This document shows, one piece after another, positions 60,155 to 64,000 of a stretch of DNA of 64,000 bases. Source of the DNA: CAVUOA01 sp963742955. GTDB taxonomy: Bacteria; Bacteroidota; Ignavibacteria; Tepidaquicellales; OLB5. Where the stretch lies: contig CAVUOA010000008.1 in NCBI GenBank assembly GCA_963742955.1, positions 744,001 through 808,000 of the forward strand. The letters run 5' to 3'. The translations under genes were made by a program, and so were the position numbers. Numbering within the stretch: the stretch's first letter is position 1; each line of letters opens with the position of its first letter. Under the pieces are notes generated by a model. That model saw only the letters and a list, made by a program, of their open reading frames with translations, was not told where the DNA came from and made no database searches.

Positions 60155-61444
60155 ATGAAAAAAGTATTTTATCTTTTTCTTTTTTTAGAATTAACTACCG
60201 GTTTGATTTATTCCCAGTGGTATATTCAATCTGATGTAACGCAAAATAACTTATATGCGATTAAATTTATCGACTCGGCTATATGCTTATGTTGTTGGAG
60301 ACCATGAATTAATAATGAAAACTACAAACGGAGGTGAAAATTGGGTGTTATTGCATTCAGACACCTCATACGCTTTATTTGCGGTCGATTTTATTAATGA
60401 AAATACTGGCTTTGCAGCAGGTGGTGATTTAAATTCTGATGGAGTAATATTTAAAACAACAAACGGAGGTGTGAATTGGTCAAAATCTTATAATGACAGT
60501 TCATGTTTTATGACATTGCATTTTTTTAATGCTAACACTGGTTTGGCAGGCGCATGGGGAACCTTCCCAACACAGGTGTACCGCACAACAAACTCAGGAG
60601 TGAACTGGACAAGGGAAATTATCAATAACGTCACCGAAGCTTCAGATTTTTCATTTATTGATTCTAATACCGGATGGTCCGCGGGTTTCTCCTTTGGCGG
60701 TACAAGAGCAATAAAAACTACTAACGGTGGAATTAACTGGACACTTATTTGGGAGGATGGATTTAATGATATATTATCGATTTTCTTTAATAATGAAAAT
60801 ACGGGGTGGATAACAGGTGACCATATCATATTAAAAACTACAAATGGGGGGTATAATTGGGTTAATACTTACACCATTGCAAATCACTATTATTACGATT
60901 CATTCTTTCTTAATCCAGATACCGGATGGGTTGTAGGTGGGGGGGGAACAATTATGAAAACAACAAATGGAGGAGAAAACTGGGGATTTCAATCCTCGGG
61001 CTTTAATTATGGAATTTGGGATGTGTGTTTTTTAAATAATACCACCGGCTGGGCTGTTGGCGAAAGAGGTGTTGTTTTAAAAACAACAAATAGCGGCGGA
61101 CCAATTGGAATAAAAAACATCAGCACAACCGTTCCCCATAGTTTTTCTTTATTTCAAAATTATCCCAACCCCTTCAATCCTGTTACAAAAATAAAATTTT
61201 CAGTTCCTCCCCTCTCCTCTATAGGAGAGGGGCGGGGGTGAGGTTAATTATATACGATGCCCTCGGCAGAGAAATTGCAGTTCTCGTTAACGAGAATCTC
61301 AAACCCGGCACTTATGAGGCTGATTGGGATGGTACAAACTACCCCAGCGGCGTGTATTTTTATGAGCTGATTATATATTCGTCCGACCACTCTAAGTGGT
61401 CTGACGAATTGAGCGGGACTAAAAAAATGGTTTTAATAAAATAA
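60155..61444 (+). CDS. Secreted Ycf48-like propeller with T9SS domain (two frameshifts)
   Basis: ATG 60155 begins MKKVFYLFLFLELTTGLIYS, a signal peptide. An indel near 60285 breaks IKFIDSA and the other frame gives YVVGDHELIMKTTNGGENW. Six Ycf48-type repeats follow (NTGWITGDHIILKTTNGGYN and similar). The sorting domain is SFSLFQNYPNPFNPVTKIKF, then SVPPLSSIGEGRG from an inserted palindrome. A G-run length error near 61237 breaks it. RLIIYDALGREIAVLVNENL, KPGTYEADWDGTNYPSGVYF and, after a second insert (IIYSSDHSKWSDE), SGTKKMVLIK complete it. About 430 residues. Confidence 0.8.
61206..61242. repeat. Palindrome inserted in T9SS domain
   Basis: CCTCCCCTCTCCT and AGGAGAGGGGCGGGG around CTAT. It encodes PPLSSIGEGRG between the IKFSVP and RLIIYDALG strands. 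Confidence 0.78.
61377..61409. repeat. 33-base palindrome inserted in frame near the T9SS C-terminus
   Basis: ATTCGTCCGACCACT and AGTGGTCTGACGAAT around CTA, one mismatched pair. It encodes YSSDHSKWSDE within the last strand pair of the domain. Same design as 31026-31058. Confidence 0.78.
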
Positions 61445-61453
61445 ATATCTATC

Positions 61454-61529
61454 ACCCGGCGGACAAAAAATGACACATAAAATTAAACTCCTTTTTTTCC
61501 TCCCTTAAATAAGTAATTGTCCGCCGGGT
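61454..61529. repeat. Long-range inverted repeat
   Basis: ACCCGGCGGACAA (61454-61466) and TTGTCCGCCGGGT (61517-61529) are perfect complements 50 bases apart, between the T9SS gene and the lipoprotein gene. A small mobile-like element or a large hairpin. Confidence 0.65.
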
Positions 61530-61550
61530 ATTATTTTTTCTGATTAAATT

Positions 61551-62525
61551 ATGAACAAATACAAAATAAATATCATTATCATATTACTCACACTTATAAC
61601 AATCATCGGATGTAATGACGATGTCAATATCCCACCGATTATAATACCTCCCGAGCCCAAACCCAACCCGCCTGCAGGATGGTTATACCAGAACAGCGGC
61701 ACGGAAAAAGCCCTGTGGGCTGTATGGTTTATTGACGAGAATACAGGTTTGGCGGCAGGTGATGCGAATACAATGCTCAGAACTACAAACGGAGGTACAA
61801 ACTGGTACTCAGTGCAGGTTACCGGAAATTTTAGTTCAATGTATTTCATAGGTAAAAATACGGGTTGGTGCGCAGGGCACACGGGCAAAACATTCAGAAC
61901 GTCTGACGCCGGAGTAAGCTGGAATGAATATGCAACCGGAAGCTCATACACATTCTATTCGATATTCTTTATTAATCCAAATACAGGCTGGGTCTGCGGA
62001 GATGTTGGAAGAATATTCAAAACTACTGACAGCGGCTTCAACTGGAATGCGTGTGATAACGGTGCGCTTGTATCGCTTTACACAATAGGTTTTACTGATA
62101 CTTCAAACGGGTGGGCAGGCGGAAATTTCGGTACCCTGCTCAGAACATTTAACGGAGGAAATAATTGGTACATTCAGAGCCAAACACTGGCAGGCACATA
62201 TCAATCAATGTTTTTTTCCGGTTTAAACGGCTGGATTACAACCGGCGGCAATGCTGTATACCGAACTACAGATAGAGGGAGCAGCTGGTTCTGGGGAGCA
62301 GCTTCACGTCCGCTTATGTCAATTTATTTTATTACTCCTGATGAAGGATGGGGTGTAACGTTAACAGCAGCTATACTTAAGACTACCAATAGCGGAAACA
62401 GCTGGTCAGTAAACCAGGGTGACCTGAATTTGAATCTGAATTCCGTTTATTTTGCTAATCAAAATACAGGGTGGGCTGTGGGGGATTCGGGAACAATCAT
62501 CAAGACTACTAATGGAGGTAAATAA
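61551..62525 (+). CDS. Ycf48-like lipoprotein
   Basis: A 324-residue lipoprotein: hydrophobic signal INIIIILLTLITIIGC with lipobox Cys at about residue 21, then a Pro-rich spacer (NIPPIIIPPEPKPNPPAG), then six to seven Ycf48 repeats such as WFIDENTGLAAGDANTMLRT and YFANQNTGWAVGDSGTIIKT. No T9SS domain follows; it ends TTNGGK. It uses the same propeller as its neighbour at 60155 but is attached by lipid rather than T9SS. Intact. Confidence 0.85.
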   Translation: MNKYKINIIIILLTLITIIGCNDDVNIPPIIIPPEPKPNPPAGWLYQNSGTEKALWAVWFIDENTGLAAGDANTMLRTTNGGTNWYSVQVTGNFSSMYFIGKNTGWCAGHTGKTFRTSDAGVSWNEYATGSSYTFYSIFFINPNTGWVCGDVGRIFKTTDSGFNWNACDNGALVSLYTIGFTDTSNGWAGGNFGTLLRTFNGGNNWYIQSQTLAGTYQSMFFSGLNGWITTGGNAVYRTTDRGSSWFWGAASRPLMSIYFITPDEGWGVTLTAAILKTTNSGNSWSVNQGDLNLNLNSVYFANQNTGWAVGDSGTIIKTTNGGK

Positions 62526-62557
62526 AAAAAGCGTCCTGCAAGGGACGCTTTTTTTCT
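62524..62557. terminator. Bidirectional terminator between convergent genes
   Basis: AAAAGCGTCC / GGGACGCTTTT stem with a short loop, A-run before and T-run after. It overlaps the lipoprotein stop codon and serves both strands. Confidence 0.88.
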
Positions 62558-62566
62558 AATAAGCTT

Positions 62567-63526
62567 TTATTTCTTTTTTACATCTTTAGTTTCAGTTTTA
62601 GTATCTTTTTGCGGTGCAGGTATAAAATCAGTTCTTTGCTTCATTAAGCCCCGCGCCATCCCTTCAGACATCTTAAACAGCTGCTTGTTATCTGAAACCT
62701 GAATCATGTATTCAACAGGCGAAGTATTGGGCATTTTATAAAGATTAATCCAGTATGGCTGCGGCCCCCCGTATATTTTGATTGAATAAGTTGGCTCGGG
62801 AAATGCTGAAACGGTTGAATCTATAAAATCTTCTGTGGTAAAATTTGCCATCATATTAAGAAAGCCTGTGATATTTGCATTCGGAATCGAATCGTTTCCT
62901 ATGAACCATCTTCCCGTTGAGTCCTTTGCTGCATCAAAATTTACTTTTAATGAATCGGTTGACCTGAATTCAATCTTATTAAGTGATATAGTCGGAATCT
63001 GCCATATAATCTTATTCCTGTAATCTTTCAGCGGCTTTACAAACATCGACTGGTTCAGGTTTGAAGCAAGAAGTATTTTATTATCATCCGGTTTCATGAT
63101 ATATGAATTCATGTAGCTCAGCGCATATTTGCCTAATATAAATGTTCCCAGCATTTTGCCTTCCTGGTAAACTGTAACATGTGTGTTATTAACCGAATCA
63201 AGATAATTGTTGAACTTCTCCGGGTTTGTTGAAGTTATGCTTTCAACTTTGAAGTTCTGCAGGTTGCCTAAAATAGGAGTAATCGCATTAGTGTCAGCAG
63301 GATATACAATTGGTTTAGATACCTGCCATACACCGTTTACCTTTTCTAAGGTAATTGACTCACCCGTTTTTACAATTTCTATCTTATCGATCTTGGAGGA
63401 ATCTGCCGTAAATATTTTCTCTTCAACTTTCTGTGTATTAATCTTGTCTTTACCCTTGAAGAAAATAAAAACTACAGCAGCCAGTATTACGAATATTATT
63501 AACAGATTTCTTGTGGATTTATTCAT
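62567..63526 (-). CDS. DUF4340-domain protein
   Basis: A 319-residue protein with an N-terminal anchor at residues 8-24 (LLIIFVILAAVVFIFF). The periplasmic domain contains SSKIDKIEIVKTGESITLEK, NGVWQVSKPIVYPADTNAIT and NNTHVTVYQEGKMLGTFILG, the repeating DUF4340 pattern. A charged TKTETKDVKKK tail ends it. In this phylum DUF4340 genes usually follow gldF/gldG-like ABC transporter genes, and that is the case here (62 bases downstream of the GldG-like gene). The substrate is unknown. Confidence 0.87.
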   Translation of the reverse strand: MNKSTRNLLIIFVILAAVVFIFFKGKDKINTQKVEEKIFTADSSKIDKIEIVKTGESITLEKVNGVWQVSKPIVYPADTNAITPILGNLQNFKVESITSTNPEKFNNYLDSVNNTHVTVYQEGKMLGTFILGKYALSYMNSYIMKPDDNKILLASNLNQSMFVKPLKDYRNKIIWQIPTISLNKIEFRSTDSLKVNFDAAKDSTGRWFIGNDSIPNANITGFLNMMANFTTEDFIDSTVSAFPEPTYSIKIYGGPQPYWINLYKMPNTSPVEYMIQVSDNKQLFKMSEGMARGLMKQRTDFIPAPQKDTKTETKDVKKK

Positions 63527-63587
63527 TGTTTACTGTTAAATATTAATAGTTCCGAAAATTCTTAGTAAATTGTTACGCACGGATAAT

Positions 63588-64000
63588 TTATTTCCGCGCC
63601 GCTTTTCTCTTTCTCCATCTGAACATTCCGTAAATAAGCACTATTGCCGGAGGAAGCACCATAATTCCGTATTTCATTATCTTCTTTGTGCTGTCATCAA
63701 TATTGGAACTCAGCGGTCTTGGATTAGCATCTTTAAGTTTTATTTCAGATAACCCTACATCGTCAGTCAAATAATCAATCATGTTTGACAGGAATATTAT
63801 GTTTTCATCGGGACCTTTAAATTCATCCATCGGAAAATCGCCGTTTCCGATTACAATAATTTTAGTTTCAGGGCTTTTGGGCACAACCTGTGTCGGAGCA
63901 GGTGATGAACCCTGCACTGTATCAGCAGGAATTGTTTTCCCGTTGTAAAAGCTGTTATATACGCCGTCGTAAACAGCTCCAACTACTAAATTTGAAAATT
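63588..64000 (-). CDS. GldG-like ABC transport auxiliary protein, C-terminal part
   Basis: Partial, running off the right edge of the window; 137 codons visible. It contains NLVVGAVYDGVYNSFYNGK, KIIVIGNGDFPMDEFK-like sequence, IIFLSNMIDYLTDDVGLSEI and a C-terminal membrane helix YGIMVLPPAIVLIYGMFRWR followed by KRKAARK. This is the normal end of GldG/IFT52-like proteins of ABC transporters linked to gliding and T9SS in Bacteroidota. The T9SS link is family knowledge, not shown here. Confidence 0.85.
   Translation of the reverse strand, partial: FSNLVVGAVYDGVYNSFYNGKTIPADTVQGSSPAPTQVVPKSPETKIIVIGNGDFPMDEFKGPDENIIFLSNMIDYLTDDVGLSEIKLKDANPRPLSSNIDDSTKKIMKYGIMVLPPAIVLIYGMFRWRKRKAARK

Noticed and set aside
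1..64000. tRNA or rRNA genes
   Set aside because: I found no TTCGAATC-type T-loop with cloverleaf arms and no rRNA-like stretch in the intergenic regions.

Overview
The window looks like part of a chromosome from a low-to-mid GC member of the Bacteroidota/Ignavibacteriota (FCB) group, most likely an ignavibacterium. At least eight secreted proteins end in the YPNPFNP-type type IX secretion (T9SS) sorting domain. The best promoters have the Bacteroidota form TTTG-N20-TATCTTTG. A GldG-like gene, a DUF4340 gene, a DUF4159/DUF4175 pair and an AddAB-type nuclease fit the same group. No rRNA, tRNA, CRISPR array, phage or IS transposase is visible.

Layout. 0-2.1 kb: DNA-repair cluster (DinB-family end, photolyase, AlkD-like). 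2.3-5.6 kb: housekeeping (isocitrate dehydrogenase, GNAT, PdxH). 5.6-14 kb: two paralogous large helical proteins on the minus strand, interleaved with T9SS-exported proteins, two small cytosolic FN3-like proteins, a globin and a lipoprotein. 14.2-19.3 kb: WlbA-like sugar dehydrogenase, S9 peptidase, putative outer-membrane protein, lipoprotein. 19.5-30.7 kb: AddA/AddB, DUF421, a secreted protein of unknown role, RecG and a CPBP protease. 31-36.2 kb: T9SS propeller, a small secreted protein, and EPS genes (GT4 and polyprenyl sugar-phosphate transferase). 36.2-39.3 kb: minus-strand operon with glycosylasparaginase and an amidohydrolase-like protein that has lost its metal ligands. 39.3-42.4 kb: repeat-rich gap, an orphan T9SS domain and another T9SS propeller. 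42.6-48 kb: GNAT, beta-rich protein, DUF4159 and DUF4175. 48.2-56.1 kb: T9SS propeller, GT-C/TPR protein, MltG, membrane protein and a third helical paralogue. 56.7-62.5 kb: tandem cluster of T9SS proteins and a Ycf48-like lipoprotein. 62.5-64 kb: DUF4340 and GldG-like proteins.

Data quality matters here. About 25 single-base frameshifts are spread over otherwise well conserved genes (photolyase, recG, addA, addB, globin, wlbA and others), and many more sit in the two paralogous genes at 56.7-60.1 kb. Many fall in homopolymers. The simplest reading is uncorrected long-read indels, so I annotate these as single genes and give the approximate break positions.

The most interesting biology is threefold. 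(1) A family of about 480-residue helical proteins with an SPFFNK-like N-terminal motif occurs three times, each time divergent from a secreted or FN3-like gene. (2) Several kinds of palindromic repeat are inserted in frame, or nearly so, at one loop of the T9SS sorting domain, resembling a coding palindromic-element invasion. (3) A probable pseudo-amidohydrolase is kept in an operon with glycosylasparaginase.
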